A DNA stretch of 25,399 bases, from positions 1 to 25,399 of the forward strand of contig CALATR010001186.1 in the NCBI GenBank assembly GCA_937891875.1, written 5' to 3'. A program made the translations under genes and the position numbers. Below the pieces are notes generated by a model, which made no database searches, was not told the origin of the DNA, and saw only the letters and a program-made list of their open reading frames with translations. How positions within the stretch are numbered: the first letter of the stretch is position 1; each line of letters starts with the position of its first letter. The stretch is from an uncultured Pseudomonadota bacterium (GTDB taxonomy: Bacteria > Myxococcota_A > UBA796 > GCA-2862545). Below, piece by piece: positions 7,607-15,385 of this stretch.

Positions 7607-9025
7607 TCACGCTCCCAGGGCCGTGCGCGCCGCGTCCACCAGTGCGGCCGGCCGGAACGGCTTGGTCAGGACCAGCACCCCATCGTCGTCGTGCAGGTCG
7701 TGGAAGGCCAGCGCCGGGTCGTCCACGTACGCGGACACCACCACCGTGGGCAGCGACAAGGACTCGGCCTGGAGCTGCCTCAGGAGCTCCTTGCCGCTGA
7801 TCCCGGTGAGCACGAGGTCGGTGACCAGGAGATCAAACGTTGCCCCCTCGCGCAGGCGACCGAGCGCATCCTCGGCCTGGAACACGGCATCGGTGTGGCA
7901 GCCGGCGCGGCGGAGCACCCGCATGAGCAGCCCGCGGGCCGCGTCGTCGTCCTCCACGATGAGCACCCGCGCCCCGTCGAGCCGCCGCAGCCTGGGGTCG
8001 GTGTCCTCGTCCGCGTGGGCATCGACCTCGGACGGAGGGAGCCGGACCTCGACCCGGGTGCCCTTGCCCAGCCAGGACTGCAGGTGCAGCTCCCCTCCCG
8101 CCTCCTGCACGATCGTCTGGCAGGTCGACAGACCCAGCCCGGTCCCCCGCTCCCCCTTGGTGGAGAAGAACGGCTCGAAGGCTTGCTGGAGCACCTCCTC
8201 GCTCATGCCCTCACCATCATCCTCCACGACCAGGCACACCCGACCCTGGACATCCATCGACAGCACGATGCGCACCACGCCGCCCGGGCCCACCGCGTCA
8301 CGAGCGTTCACCACCAGGTTCACCAGCACCTGCTGCAGCTGCGCCTCGTCGATGAACACGCTGGGCACGTCATCCTCGACCACGATCTCGAGGCGTCCGC
8401 TCTCGTCGACGATGCGGTGCAGCAGCCGGCGGACTCGCGACAGCAAGGCGCCGATGTCGACCGCCTGTGGGTGGGCCGGGAGCCGGCGGGAGTAGGACAG
8501 GATCTGCTCGGTCAGCGCGGTCGCCTGCCGGGTCGCTTGGAGCACCTGGGCCAGATCCTGGCGGAAGGGGTCGTCGGGATCGGTGTCCTCGTAGACCAGG
8601 CGGGTGAAGCCCAGGATGGGCGTGAGCAGGTTGTTGAAGTCGTGCGCCACCGTCGTCGCCAGTCGACCGACCGTCTCCCGCCGCTGGGCCTCCATCAGCT
8701 CCGTCTGCAGGCGCAGGAGGGTCGAGCGCTGCTCCGCCTCGTGGCGCGCGGCTTCCCTCGCGAGCGCCCGGGCGCGCCGCTCGACCACGACGAGGCGGCC
8801 GAACACGACGGCGAGCACGGCACTCAAGAGCCCCATGGACACCAGGTCGCGGGCCATCTCCACCGGCGTCGTGGCAGACCGCTCGCCGACGAGGCCGAGC
8901 CCCGCCTGGCCGGACACGAAGGTCCAGAGGCAGAGGGCAGCGAACAGCCCCGTGAAGGTCAGCAGACCCACCACGACGCCGCTCAGTGCGTTGCCCGTTG
9001 GGCTGGGGGGAGGGTGCACGTTCAT
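7607..9025 (-). CDS. Membrane hybrid histidine kinase with C-terminal receiver, 472 aa
   Basis: Two membrane helices (about 15-37 and 60-80) enclose a short loop of about 22 residues, so there is no large periplasmic sensor domain. A basic, helical linker (82-118) leads to the dimerisation domain with phosphoacceptor His128 (VAHDFNNLLTP). The ATPase domain shows the N box (Asn240, NLVVNARDAV), the G1 box (DDGEGM, 269-274), the F box (FEPFFSTK) and the G2 box (GTGLGLS, 294-300). Residues 352-472 form a receiver domain with acidic Asp359/Asp360, phosphoacceptor Asp403 (VTDLVL) and Lys455-Pro. The HDFNN signature is typical of kinases of the NtrB/hybrid type. A promoter-like sequence lies at 9053-9082. 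The neighbouring receiver gene at 7204-7593 is a plausible phosphorelay partner. The stimulus is unknown. Confidence 0.93.
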   Translation of the reverse strand: MNVHPPPSPTGNALSGVVVGLLTFTGLFAALCLWTFVSGQAGLGLVGERSATTPVEMARDLVSMGLLSAVLAVVFGRLVVVERRARALAREAARHEAEQRSTLLRLQTELMEAQRRETVGRLATTVAHDFNNLLTPILGFTRLVYEDTDPDDPFRQDLAQVLQATRQATALTEQILSYSRRLPAHPQAVDIGALLSRVRRLLHRIVDESGRLEIVVEDDVPSVFIDEAQLQQVLVNLVVNARDAVGPGGVVRIVLSMDVQGRVCLVVEDDGEGMSEEVLQQAFEPFFSTKGERGTGLGLSTCQTIVQEAGGELHLQSWLGKGTRVEVRLPPSEVDAHADEDTDPRLRRLDGARVLIVEDDDAARGLLMRVLRRAGCHTDAVFQAEDALGRLREGATFDLLVTDLVLTGISGKELLRQLQAESLSLPTVVVSAYVDDPALAFHDLHDDDGVLVLTKPFRPAALVDAARTALGA

Positions 9026-9052
9026 GGGCTCGCATTCTCGGCAGCTTCAACC

Positions 9053-9082
9053 ATGCTATTCGGGCCAAATGGCCCAACGCAA
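9053..9082 (-). promoter_or_regulatory. Candidate sigma-70-type promoter with palindrome in its spacer
   Basis: On the minus strand a -35-like TTGCGT (9082-9077), an 18-base spacer and a -10-like TAGCAT (9058-9053) precede the hybrid kinase start by about 28 bases. The spacer contains the palindrome GGGCCATTTGGCCC (9075-9062), where a repressor could act. The hexamers match the consensus only partly, so this is a prediction. Confidence 0.4.
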
Positions 9083-9118
9083 GGGGCGCCGTAGCGGACG
9101 ATACGCTCGCGCGCTCGC

Positions 9119-9904
9119 TCACCCGGCCTCGGCGCCCTTGTCGGTCAGCTGCAGCTGGCTGAACCCGAAGCGTACTTTCAACGTCATGTCCTCCTCGTCG
9201 ATGATCAGCACGAGGTCCTCGACGCCCATCTGCATCTTGAGCGCGCTGCCTGCCGGGGCGACCAGGTCCTCCACCTGCTGGCGCTTGAGGATGGGCACCG
9301 GGTTGACCCGGGGGAGCTGCTGCTCCAGCAGGTTCTCGGCGAGGCGGGCGACCAGCTGCACCGCGGCCTGATCGCCTATGTGCACCGCGAGATCGCCGAG
9401 CGAGCCGATGACCGCGCGATCGCCGTCCGAGTAGTGGATGTCCTTGAGCGTGACGCTCGCGCCGACCCGCCGCTCGATGACGAAGGGCAGCTCCACGTTC
9501 TCGCGAAGCAGGAAGATCGTGCCCTCGGCTACGCCCTTCACCCAGGCGTCCGCAGTGACCTTCTGGCTGCCGTAGCGCAGCTCGGTGCCGAGGTCGTCGA
9601 GCTCCACCCGCCAGGTGCCCTCGACGCGCACGAGGTCGTTGATCCGTCGGTAGACGCCCTGGCGGCGCTTGGTCCACGACCGCTTGGCCCGGTCGCGGAT
9701 GCGGACGAGGGCCTGGGGCGGCTGGCGATCGGTGAGCAGGCCGGCGACCCGCTCGCGCACGCCCAGCTGCTTGACCAGGTCCTTGGCGTTGCGGGTGAGG
9801 TCCAGCTCGCCCTTCTGCAGCTCGACCGGGAGCGCAGACGCCAGCAGTTCCTGCCAGAGCTCGCGGGAGAGGTTGAGCGAGAGGTGGTAGCCATCCGAGG
9901 CCAT
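9119..9904 (-). CDS. Uncharacterised soluble protein, 261 aa
   Basis: The start is placed at ATG 9904, which has GGAGG four bases upstream. The frame runs open to 9994 but that extension overlaps the upstream region of the divergent gene and is low complexity. No signal peptide or membrane helix is visible, so it is probably cytoplasmic. The N-terminus (residues 1-45) resembles an amphipathic opening segment, YHLSLNLSRELWQELL. The middle is basic (IRDRAKRSWTKRRQGVYRRIND). The second half alternates charged and hydrophobic residues in a beta-like pattern (VGASVTLKDIHYSDGDRAVI; MGVEDLVLIIDEEDMTLKVR). I recognise no catalytic motif or named family. It is transcribed away from an exported repeat protein gene, with 88 bases between the starts, and lies upstream of the hybrid kinase. 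Function unknown. Confidence 0.75.
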   Translation of the reverse strand: MASDGYHLSLNLSRELWQELLASALPVELQKGELDLTRNAKDLVKQLGVRERVAGLLTDRQPPQALVRIRDRAKRSWTKRRQGVYRRINDLVRVEGTWRVELDDLGTELRYGSQKVTADAWVKGVAEGTIFLLRENVELPFVIERRVGASVTLKDIHYSDGDRAVIGSLGDLAVHIGDQAAVQLVARLAENLLEQQLPRVNPVPILKRQQVEDLVAPAGSALKMQMGVEDLVLIIDEEDMTLKVRFGFSQLQLTDKGAEAG

Positions 9905-9992
9905 GGGCCCTCCAGACGGGCAGGCTAACCGAGACGGGAGCGCCGCCGCGCCCGGCCGCAGTAAGCTGACCCCACGTGGAGGTTCCTTGCCC

Positions 9993-10895
9993 ATGCTCGT
10001 TGCCCTCGGCTGGTTGTTCCTCGGTGCGACGTCGGCGCAGGCGTCCGATCTCGATCCCGATCTGAAGCGCGCCTTCGACGAGCTGGCGCAGTCCCTGGAG
10101 GCGTTCGACCGCAGCGCGGCGGATCAGATCGAAGCGCAGCGCGCCCTGGACGACGAGATGCGCAAGCTCGAGGCATTCATCCGGGAGAACCCAGAGTTCT
10201 TCGAGGCCCTGATCGAGGAGGAGCAGCGGCAGGCCCAGGCGGAGCTGACCGTCATCGAGACGGAGCTGGACCGCCAGGGCGCGCCGGTGCTGCAGCCGCT
10301 GTCCGTGCAGCCGCTACCCGGGCAGCCAGCGCCGACCCTGAAGCCACTGACGCTCGACCCTGCGCCGACGCTGACGCCCCTGCCCCAGCCGACGACGCCG
10401 GTGCTGAAGCCGCTGCCGACGCCGGAGCCGGGGTCGCGGATCGAGGCGCTGCGGCTCGATCCCAAGCCGACGCCCGGGTCGAGGCTCGAGGCGCTGAAGC
10501 TCGACGCCAAGCCCACCCACAGCGGACCGGCGATCACCCCAGCCCAACCCTCCCGCCTCGACCAGCTGCTCCTGCGCGCGGACGCCCTGCGCCAGTCCGA
10601 CCCCGGGGGCCAGGAGATCTACGACCGGCTCACCCACCTGCGCGAGGAGCAGCCCGCCACCCGGGTGCTGCAGATCGCCAGCCGCCGCACCGGCGAGCCC
10701 ATCACCATCGGGGTCTCGGTCGACGCCCAGCCCGCGCCCGCGCTCCGTGACGCCCGGCCGGTGCAGCTGCCCTCGAACGTCGGCGTGGCACCTGCGAAGC
10801 CCGTCGCGCAGCCGGTCCCGACCCACGAGCGGACCTGGGGCGAGTGGGCGGGCGAGACCGCGACCTGGGTCTGGGAGGGCCTGTTCGGCAGCTGA
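9993..10895 (+). CDS. Exported proline-rich repeat protein, 300 aa
   Basis: ATG 9993 follows GGAGG (9978-9982) and opens a Sec signal peptide, MLVALGWLFLGATSAQA, with a likely cleavage after AQA. Residues about 20-90 are acidic and helical, rich in Glu, Ala and Leu. Residues about 90-175 consist of imperfect Pro-rich repeats of the forms P(V/T)L(K/Q)PL and GSR(I/L)EAL(R/K)L(D)xKPT, probably extended and flexible. The C-terminal third (about 180-300) is more globular, and the protein ends in a Trp-rich segment, TWGEWAGETATWVWEGLFGS, which could be a membrane- or partner-binding tail. The stop overlaps the start of the MFS transporter (TGATG), so the two are coupled. I do not recognise a family. 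It could be an envelope spacer or scaffold; this is inference. Confidence 0.8.
   Translation: MLVALGWLFLGATSAQASDLDPDLKRAFDELAQSLEAFDRSAADQIEAQRALDDEMRKLEAFIRENPEFFEALIEEEQRQAQAELTVIETELDRQGAPVLQPLSVQPLPGQPAPTLKPLTLDPAPTLTPLPQPTTPVLKPLPTPEPGSRIEALRLDPKPTPGSRLEALKLDAKPTHSGPAITPAQPSRLDQLLLRADALRQSDPGGQEIYDRLTHLREEQPATRVLQIASRRTGEPITIGVSVDAQPAPALRDARPVQLPSNVGVAPAKPVAQPVPTHERTWGEWAGETATWVWEGLFGS
10261..10520 (+). repeat. Degenerate proline-rich coding repeats
   Basis: Within the exported protein, short units encoding P-x-L-K/Q-P-L and then two longer copies of the pattern GSRxEALxLDxKPTP recur. The DNA copies are similar but not identical, so this looks like an old expansion rather than a recently active tandem repeat. 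Confidence 0.7.
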
Positions 10896-12043
10896 TGCAG
10901 CAGGCAGCCCCGTCCATCGTCCGCGTCGGCGCGCTCCAGGCCCTCTCCTTCGGCATGATGGGAGCCATCTACCCGTTCTTGGCGTTGGAGCTTCGTTCTG
11001 CTGGCATCGGCGGAATGTTGCTGGTCTCGGCGCTCGTCGCGGCTCCGGTCCTGAGGCTGGTGAGCGGACCCGTCTGGGGCGCCATCTCCGATGCCCTGGG
11101 CGACCTGCGCCGCCCGCTCCTCCTGGCGGTCGTGCTGTCGGTCCTCGGGGTGCTCGCCATCGTGCTCGCTCCCGGACCCGCGGTCGTGGTCGGAGCGATC
11201 GTGCTGGCCCTCGGACGGGCGGGCGCGGGCCCCCTCGTCGACGCCGCCTCCCTCACCGCGGTCGACCACGACACCGGTCGCTACGGGGGCATCCGTCGCT
11301 GGGGATCGCTCGGCTTCCTCGGCTGTGTCGTGCTCGCCGCGCTGGGCCGCGACACCCTGGCGATCCCGCCGCTCCTGCTGGCTGCGGTCGTCGGCGTGGG
11401 CCTGGTCGTGGGAACGGTCGGACTGCCTCGCGCCGCCGCTCGAACCCGCATCCGACGCCCCGATCCGCGCCCCCTGCTGCGCGATCCGATCACCTGGCTC
11501 GTGCTCGCCACCGCCGCGCTGCACTTCGCCGGGATCGCACTCTACGACGCGTTCTTCGCGGTCCACCTGCAGTCGGTCGGGCTGGGCACGACCTGGCTTG
11601 GCGTCGCCATCACCCTGGGGATCGCGACGGAGCTGGCGACCCTCACCCTGGGGGGCTGGCTGCTCCGCCGGCTCACCGCACCCGGCCTGCTCCTGCTCGC
11701 CATCGCCGTGCAGCTGCCGCGCTGGGTGATCACCGCGCTGGGCACCGATGCATGGACCCTGGTGCCGGTGCAGGTGGTGCACGGCTTCACCTTCGGCGGC
11801 TACTGGCTCGCCTGCATCGCGATCCTCTCGCGGCGGGCACCACGAGAGCTGACCGGGAGCACCCAGGGTCTGCTGGCGGCGGCGGGCGGCGGCGTGGGCT
11901 CGCTCATCGCGAACCTGGTCGGCAGCCTGATCGTCGAGCACGGGCACTCGGCCTGGCTGTTCTGGACCGCGCTGGGGCTGACCGGCGGTGCTGCGCTGAC
12001 CGCGCTGGCCGTGGCCATCGGGACGGGTCGGCAGGGGGCCTGA
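10895..12043 (+). CDS. MFS transporter, HcaT/phenylpropionate-permease-like, 382 aa
   Basis: A 12-helix major facilitator superfamily protein. The start ATG overlaps the preceding stop codon (TGATG). Hydrophobic segments span the whole length, with a basic or charged loop after helix 2 (GAISDALGDLRRP), the usual MFS loop 2-3 signature. The segment RYGGIRRWGSLGFLG near residue 130 matches the Y-G-x-I-R-x-W-G-S-x-G-F motif of the HcaT / MFS_1-like subgroup, which includes 3-phenylpropionate and nucleoside permeases. A role as proton-coupled importer of a small organic solute in the inner membrane is likely; the substrate cannot be read from the sequence. It ends before a 197-base noncoding stretch with hairpins that separates it from convergent ndk. 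Confidence 0.88.
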   Translation: MQQAAPSIVRVGALQALSFGMMGAIYPFLALELRSAGIGGMLLVSALVAAPVLRLVSGPVWGAISDALGDLRRPLLLAVVLSVLGVLAIVLAPGPAVVVGAIVLALGRAGAGPLVDAASLTAVDHDTGRYGGIRRWGSLGFLGCVVLAALGRDTLAIPPLLLAAVVGVGLVVGTVGLPRAAARTRIRRPDPRPLLRDPITWLVLATAALHFAGIALYDAFFAVHLQSVGLGTTWLGVAITLGIATELATLTLGGWLLRRLTAPGLLLLAIAVQLPRWVITALGTDAWTLVPVQVVHGFTFGGYWLACIAILSRRAPRELTGSTQGLLAAAGGGVGSLIANLVGSLIVEHGHSAWLFWTALGLTGGAALTALAVAIGTGRQGA

Positions 12044-12240
12044 GTGCGTGGGCGCTGCGCTGGACGCTGCCCCAAACCACGCGAAGGACACCTGCTTCCA
12101 CTCGATCCGCCTACGGCGTTCCTCATGGCGGTGCCATTCGCGCGGCTTGTCTTGCTACGGCCCCTTCGTTCGCCCCGCTTCGCGGGACGATCTCGGCGAT
12201 CTAGCGGTTCTCCGGACTCGCTGCGCGGTCCTGAGAACCG
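12044..12240. other. Noncoding stretch with several hairpins between MFS gene and ndk
   Basis: No convincing gene. Hairpins seen: ATGGC-GGT-GCCAT (12125-12137), CCCGC-TTC-GCGGG (12174-12186) and the long inverted repeat described at 12201-12244. The composition is visibly less GC-rich and less codon-like than the flanking genes. Short open frames here (for example 12044-12244) lack a Shine-Dalgarno sequence and look random. Confidence 0.5.

Positions 12241-12244
<4 letters not shown>
12201..12244. terminator. Long inverted repeat overlapping the ndk stop codon
   Basis: CTAGCGGTTCTC (12201-12212) and GAGAACCGCTAG (12233-12244) are perfect complements, and after one mismatch the stem continues with GGAC/GTCC. 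That gives about 16 paired positions around a 10-base loop. The right arm contains the ndk stop codon (TAG, 12243-12241). There is no T-run on either side, so it is not a classical intrinsic terminator. It could act as a bidirectional RNA end or stability element for the two convergent genes, or be a repeated intergenic element. Confidence 0.5.
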
Positions 12245-12663
<419 letters not shown>

Positions 12664-12774
12664 GAGTGCCTCCTCACCGGGGTGCGTCCCCGTTGCGTGG
12701 TCGGCGGGCTAACGCGCCCTCGACGGGGTGCACGCGACCATCCTGCAACGCTGCACGCGCGCATCACTTGTGGA

Positions 12775-13956
12775 ATGCTGCGGCGGATGCAGACGCCCCA
12801 CCCCTTCCGCGCCGCGTGCGTGGCCTGGCTCGAGCTGGTCGCCGCAGGACACGCCCTGCCGCTGCCGATGCGCCTGGAAGCACTCACCCAGCACGTGGCC
12901 CACCTCTACGCCCAGGGCCTGCGCCTGCCCGCGGTCGCGAGCCTCGACGCGCTGGCCACCCCGCCCGCACCGCCCGCGCCCTGGCCCGACTCCTGGCCCG
13001 GCCTGGGCCCCCACGATGACGGCGCGCCCAGTCTGTCCGTCCTGCTGCAGGGCCTGACCTCGGACCTCTCCCGCGGCCTCGCCGCCTACCCGGAGGACCC
13101 CGACATCGCCCTCACCTGGTGGGCCGCCTCGTTTGAGGCCCGCTGGGGCACCCTCGCCGCCGCCTCCCTCCTCCAGCTCCATGCTGCGCTGTGCGACGAG
13201 CGCACGAAAGACCGACTCCAAGGCACCTCTTCGACCGGCGACCCCGAGACCGAGACCGACGGCGAGACCGGGATCGAGGCCGAGACCGCGTCCGAGACCG
13301 CGTCCGAGACCGCGTCCGAGACCGCGTCCGAGACCGCGTCCGCGACCGAGCCCGCACCTCGCCCCCCCGCCTCCTCCCACACCCTCGTCGAGGGCGCAGC
13401 CCCCGGTCTGCTCCCCGGCCTCGAGCCCGCCCGACCGACCCGCCAGGTCACCCGCCGCGCACGCGGATCCGCGGCCCGGACCGACGGTGTCCTCGGCATC
13501 CGCTTCGACGCCGACTCTGGCGGCCTGCGCGTCACCGCGGTCCATCCCGCCGGACCCGCCGCCGGCCTGCTCTCCGCGGGCGACGTGCTGGTCAGCGTCG
13601 ACGGGCTTCCCCTGCGCGGACGCGACGACGACGCCCTGCGCGCCGCGCTCTCCGGACCGGTCGGCGTCGCCCGCGCCTTCCAGGTGGCTCGGGGGGCCGG
13701 CCTCGACCAGGTCGACGTGGTCGCCGTCAGCGCCGAGGAGCTCGCTGCCGCGCCGCTCCAGGTCAGCCTGCTGGTGCTCGACAGCGACGCGCTGGCCGGC
13801 CTCGTCCCCCGCCTGCAGGCCCTCGCGGTGGAGATCGTCGAGGATCCCGACCAGCCCGGCCTGCTCCACCTCACCGGCCCCGCCGACGCCACCCCCCGGG
13901 TGCAGACCTTCGTCGAGGTCGGCCAGGCGGCAGGCTGGTGGGAGCGGATCGGGTGA
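12775..13956 (+). CDS. DUF5063-like/PDZ protein with repetitive linker, 393 aa
   Basis: Residues about 5-145 resemble DUF5063: short hydrophobic helices and the segment IALTWWAASFEARWGTLAAA, ending in a LQLH motif. A low-complexity acidic linker follows (about 155-205), including five ETAS units coded by a 12-bp tandem repeat. Residues about 238-305 form a PDZ domain: the carboxylate-binding GVLGIRF loop, HPAGPAAGLLSAGDVLVSVDG, and the closing helix DDALRAAL. The last 65 residues are a small separate region rich in Leu, Asp and Pro. No signal peptide or membrane helix is visible, so it is probably cytoplasmic. ATG 12775 and ATG 12787 are both possible starts; neither has a good Shine-Dalgarno sequence. 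It ends three bases from the convergent TerB-like gene. The DUF5063 assignment is by eye and moderate. Confidence 0.8.
   Translation: MLRRMQTPHPFRAACVAWLELVAAGHALPLPMRLEALTQHVAHLYAQGLRLPAVASLDALATPPAPPAPWPDSWPGLGPHDDGAPSLSVLLQGLTSDLSRGLAAYPEDPDIALTWWAASFEARWGTLAAASLLQLHAALCDERTKDRLQGTSSTGDPETETDGETGIEAETASETASETASETASETASATEPAPRPPASSHTLVEGAAPGLLPGLEPARPTRQVTRRARGSAARTDGVLGIRFDADSGGLRVTAVHPAGPAAGLLSAGDVLVSVDGLPLRGRDDDALRAALSGPVGVARAFQVARGAGLDQVDVVAVSAEELAAAPLQVSLLVLDSDALAGLVPRLQALAVEIVEDPDQPGLLHLTGPADATPRVQTFVEVGQAAGWWERIG
13282..13341 (+). repeat. Five perfect 12-bp tandem repeats (GAGACCGCGTCC)
   Basis: Five identical copies of GAGACCGCGTCC run head to tail, encoding ETAS five times. Degenerate GAGACC units precede them (from about 13246), and a partial variant follows at 13342. 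The unit is a multiple of three, so copy-number change keeps the frame. Complete identity between copies suggests recent slippage and likely length variation between strains. Confidence 0.95.
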
Positions 13957-13959
13957 GGC

Positions 13960-14496
13960 TCAGCGGTCCTTCGGCACTGCGGTGTCGACGTCGTCCGGGG
14001 TCTCGGTGGCGGCGTCTGCGGGGGTGACGGTCTCGCCGTCGGGATCCTCGACCAGCTGGAGGAAGGTGTCGACCCCATCGGGCTCGGGGAGCTCGAGCTC
14101 ACCCACCACCCCCAGCCCCTCGAGGCGCTCCAGCACCGCAGATCCGTGCAGGCCCAGCAGCTTCGCCGCGCGGCTGACCGTCGCGGATTCGGCTGGGTGC
14201 AGCTCACCGTCTGCCAGGCTGGCCTCGAGGAAGGTGTCGAGCAGGGCGAGCTTGTCGTCCTGGGACAACGCCGTCTTGAGCTGAGCGACGGCGCTGCTGC
14301 AGGCCTCGTGGAACGCCCCGGTGGGCGCGCCGGTCGAGTCGAACAGCCCCAGCTCGGCGAAGCGCTGCCGCGGCCACCGCGCCTCGAGGAACGCCCGCTC
14401 TTCGTCGTCGACGGTGCCATCCGCCGCGACCACCTCCGCCACGACGTGGTAGGCGAAGACCTGGACCAGGGTGTCGAGCTCCGATGCGTCGGACAT
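13960..14496 (-). CDS. TerB-like domain protein, 178 aa
   Basis: Two copies of the acidic TerB-type motif are visible: VVAADGTVDDEERAFLE near the N-terminus, and ASLADGELHPAESATVSRAA about 85 residues later. This is the metal-binding helical pattern of the tellurite-resistance TerB / TerB-like superfamily, which is widely used in stress and membrane-associated complexes. The C-terminal 40 residues are acidic and low complexity (DGETVTPADAATETPDDVD). ATG 14496 is chosen because GGAGG lies five bases upstream; the earlier ATG at 14523 would overlap that site. No other ter genes are adjacent, so tellurite resistance should not be assumed. It is convergent with the PDZ gene and divergent from the sulfotransferase gene. 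Confidence 0.8.
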   Translation of the reverse strand: MSDASELDTLVQVFAYHVVAEVVAADGTVDDEERAFLEARWPRQRFAELGLFDSTGAPTGAFHEACSSAVAQLKTALSQDDKLALLDTFLEASLADGELHPAESATVSRAAKLLGLHGSAVLERLEGLGVVGELELPEPDGVDTFLQLVEDPDGETVTPADAATETPDDVDTAVPKDR

Positions 14497-14622
14497 CACC
14501 ACCTCCGGAGGCCCCCTATCCACTTCCCGTCCTCACAACTCGGCCTCTTCCCGCAGCTCCTCGATCCGCGCAACGGCCCTACGTACGACCTGGCTCCACC
14601 GGCGGGTCCGGTACGCTGGTGG

Positions 14623-15339
14623 GTGCTGGCGACGACGCCGAGAACGGGCTCGACCCTGCTCGCCCGGGCCCTGTGGGCGACCGGACGGGTGGGCGCCCCC
14701 AAGGAGTACCTCAACCCCACCCAGCTCCGCGACTGGGAAGTGCGCTTTGGAAGCCCCACCTCGCGAGCACGTCACCAGCTGCTGCGCGGTCGGGCCGTAG
14801 GCCTCGCCGGGCGCCTCCCGTGGAGCGAAGCCAGGGTGGCCACCCACCTCGACCGGATCGCGACCCACCGGGCCAGCGCGAGCGGCCAGGTAGGCCTGAA
14901 GCTGCACCACCACCATCGCGCCCGCCACCTGCCAGGTGATTCCGCGCACCGCCTGTTGCCCGGCGCACGATGGATCCGCCTGACTCGAGCGGATCGCCTC
15001 GGCCAGGCGATCTCCTGGGTGCGCGCGCGCCAGACCGGGCGCTGGGCGTCCCACGAAGCGTCCCGTCGGGCCCCCCGGTACTCGACCCGCGCCCTGAAGC
15101 GCGCCCTCGACGCGATCGACCAGGGAGAGCGCGGCTGGGATCGGCTCCTGAACGGCCACAGCGTGTTGCGGGTCTCGTACGAGCAGCTCACCGCAGATCC
15201 GCTAGCCGTGGTCAACACCGTGCTGGACTGGCTTGACGAGCCGCCGGTGCACGAGGTCTCGCTGCAGCTGCAGCCTCAGGCGGACGCCACCAGCGAGATC
15301 TGGCGTGCCCGGTTCGTGGCGGAACGCGAACGGTCTTGA
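14623..15339 (+). CDS. Stf0-type sulfotransferase, about 238 aa
   Basis: The sequence carries the two PAPS-binding signatures of the Stf0 family. The 5'-phosphosulphate loop is TTPRTGSTLLARAL. The 3'-phosphate motif is WIRLTRADRLGQAISWVRA, followed by RQTGRW. APKEYLNP matches the Stf0 substrate-side motif, and the end has the common SYEQLTADP. Stf0 of mycobacteria sulfates trehalose; here the acceptor is unknown. The start is uncertain. GTG 14623 has no Shine-Dalgarno sequence and leaves only two or three residues before the phosphate loop, fewer than usual. CTG 14590 would give a more normal N-terminus. The in-frame ATG 14146 and GTG 14446 are rejected because they run antisense through the TerB-like gene. 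The unusually His-rich KLHHHHRARH lies in the middle. Confidence 0.8.
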   Translation: MLATTPRTGSTLLARALWATGRVGAPKEYLNPTQLRDWEVRFGSPTSRARHQLLRGRAVGLAGRLPWSEARVATHLDRIATHRASASGQVGLKLHHHHRARHLPGDSAHRLLPGARWIRLTRADRLGQAISWVRARQTGRWASHEASRRAPRYSTRALKRALDAIDQGERGWDRLLNGHSVLRVSYEQLTADPLAVVNTVLDWLDEPPVHEVSLQLQPQADATSEIWRARFVAERERS

Positions 15340-15385
15340 GGCCGGCTCGCAGCGAGCTACGTCCAGCCGGAACAGGGAGCCGCAC

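Noticed and set aside
13246..13345. CRISPR-like repeats
   Set aside because: The units are 12 bp, directly contiguous without spacers, and encode ETAS within a gene.
13960..14496. Tellurite-resistance locus suggested by the TerB-like domain
   Set aside because: No terC, terD or terZ relatives nearby, and TerB-like domains occur in many unrelated contexts.
14146..14622. Upstream start of the sulfotransferase at ATG 14146 or GTG 14446
   Set aside because: This segment is antisense to the TerB-like gene and adds about 60-160 residues unlike any Stf0 protein.
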